Shown piece after piece: positions 5,870-6,347 of a stretch of 6,347 nt of DNA. The notes below the pieces were generated by a model, which saw only the letters and a program-made list of their open reading frames with translations, ran no database searches and was not told the DNA's origin. Position 1 is the first letter of the stretch, and each line of letters starts with the position of its first letter. A program made the position numbers and the translations under genes. The DNA is from Singulisphaera sp. GP187. Lineage in GTDB: Bacteria; Pseudomonadota; Gammaproteobacteria; Burkholderiales; Burkholderiaceae_C. The stretch is from assembly GCA_943327965.2 (NCBI GenBank), contig CALPYQ020000103.1:1-6347 (forward strand), written 5' to 3'.

Positions 5870-6347
5870 TTAAGGCTGGGTGCTGACCTTTTCACCCGCG
5901 GCCACTTGGTCTAACTTGGCTTGCTCGGCCAAGACTTTGGCCACATAACCAGTGTCGCTTTGAAGAATGTCGCCGCCTAAGTAAAACAGCAAACCCTCTT
6001 CAATGCCGCCCTTGAGTTTGACGTATTCGTGCAGCACCTTGGTGCCGACGCGCAAGTTGGTCAAGGGGTCAAAGGCGGCCGACCTGCCGCCATACTTTTC
6101 ATACTTTTGAATGTGAATTTCGGTCATCACTTGCATCAAGCCTTGAGCACCTGCAGGACTTTGAACATAAGGATGAAAGCTCGATTCGATGGCCATGACC
6201 GCCAAAATTAAATGGGGCTTGAGCTTGGTCGATTCTGACAAGACATACGCCTCGGCCACCAAGGCGGCAATGGGCTCGGGCGCCACCCGGTATTTGGTGG
6301 CCAGCCACGCGGCCACCGCGGCTTGTTTGCGCGGAATGTCCTTGAGA
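5870..6347 (-). CDS. Lytic transglycosylase, SLT domain (5' end outside window)
   Basis: The C-terminal 159 codons are present; the frame stays open to the right edge, so the start and any signal peptide are not visible. The GTG at 6316 is an internal valine, not a start. The SLT catalytic domain is clear: the catalytic glutamate is in AVMAIESSF (codon 6187-6185), followed by S-P-A-G-A-Q-G-L-M-Q-V-M and NLRVGTKVLHEYV. Such enzymes cleave the MurNAc-GlcNAc bond in the periplasm with formation of 1,6-anhydro-MurNAc, in wall remodelling or recycling. The usual A-Y-N-A-G segment is replaced by L-F-Y-L-G-G-D about 68 residues after the glutamate; the tyrosine is kept. The protein ends shortly after the domain (KVSTQP). 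It could belong to an Slt70-, MltC- or EmtA-like subgroup, which the missing N-terminus would decide. Confidence 0.88.
   Translation of the reverse strand, partial: LKDIPRKQAAVAAWLATKYRVAPEPIAALVAEAYVLSESTKLKPHLILAVMAIESSFHPYVQSPAGAQGLMQVMTEIHIQKYEKYGGRSAAFDPLTNLRVGTKVLHEYVKLKGGIEEGLLFYLGGDILQSDTGYVAKVLAEQAKLDQVAAGEKVSTQP

Overview
The window looks like an ordinary chromosomal segment of a betaproteobacterium, most likely order Burkholderiales and perhaps family Comamonadaceae. This rests on the recognisable start of an HPF/RaiA protein at the left edge, the style of the NudJ-like Nudix protein and of the SLT-domain protein, and moderate GC content. The genus assignment is an inference. I see no mobile elements, tRNAs, rRNAs, CRISPR arrays or phage genes.

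Layout from left to right. The first 21 codons of a ribosome hibernation factor gene (hpf/raiA, minus strand) run off the left edge, with a strong Shine-Dalgarno, a leader hairpin and a candidate sigma-70 promoter. Next is a 12-TM major facilitator superfamily exporter (259-1488, minus). Divergent from it is corA (1787-2773, plus), a CorA magnesium/cobalt channel with an intact YGMNF signature, preceded by a leader of about 180 nt that can form a well-defined branched structure. corA converges on a minus-strand pair: fadD (5204-3516, long-chain acyl-CoA synthetase) followed by mtnN (3532-2801, MTA/SAH nucleosidase). The two overlap by 17 bp and end in an intrinsic terminator embedded in the tails of mtnN and corA. 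An AT-rich 152-bp divergent region with short direct repeats separates fadD from a NudJ-like Nudix hydrolase (5357-5848, plus). That gene converges on a lytic transglycosylase gene (minus) whose 5' end lies beyond the right edge.

The genes are mostly housekeeping: ribosome hibernation, divalent cation uptake, fatty-acid activation, recycling of SAM by-products, nucleotide/thiamine-phosphate hydrolysis and peptidoglycan turnover. They do not form one pathway. fadD and mtnN are the only clear co-transcribed pair. I found no convincing new multigene system. The observation most worth a second look is the corA 5' leader: a 12-bp stem closing two hairpins, plus a U-loop hairpin just upstream of the ribosome binding site. 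This could be a cis-acting regulatory RNA.
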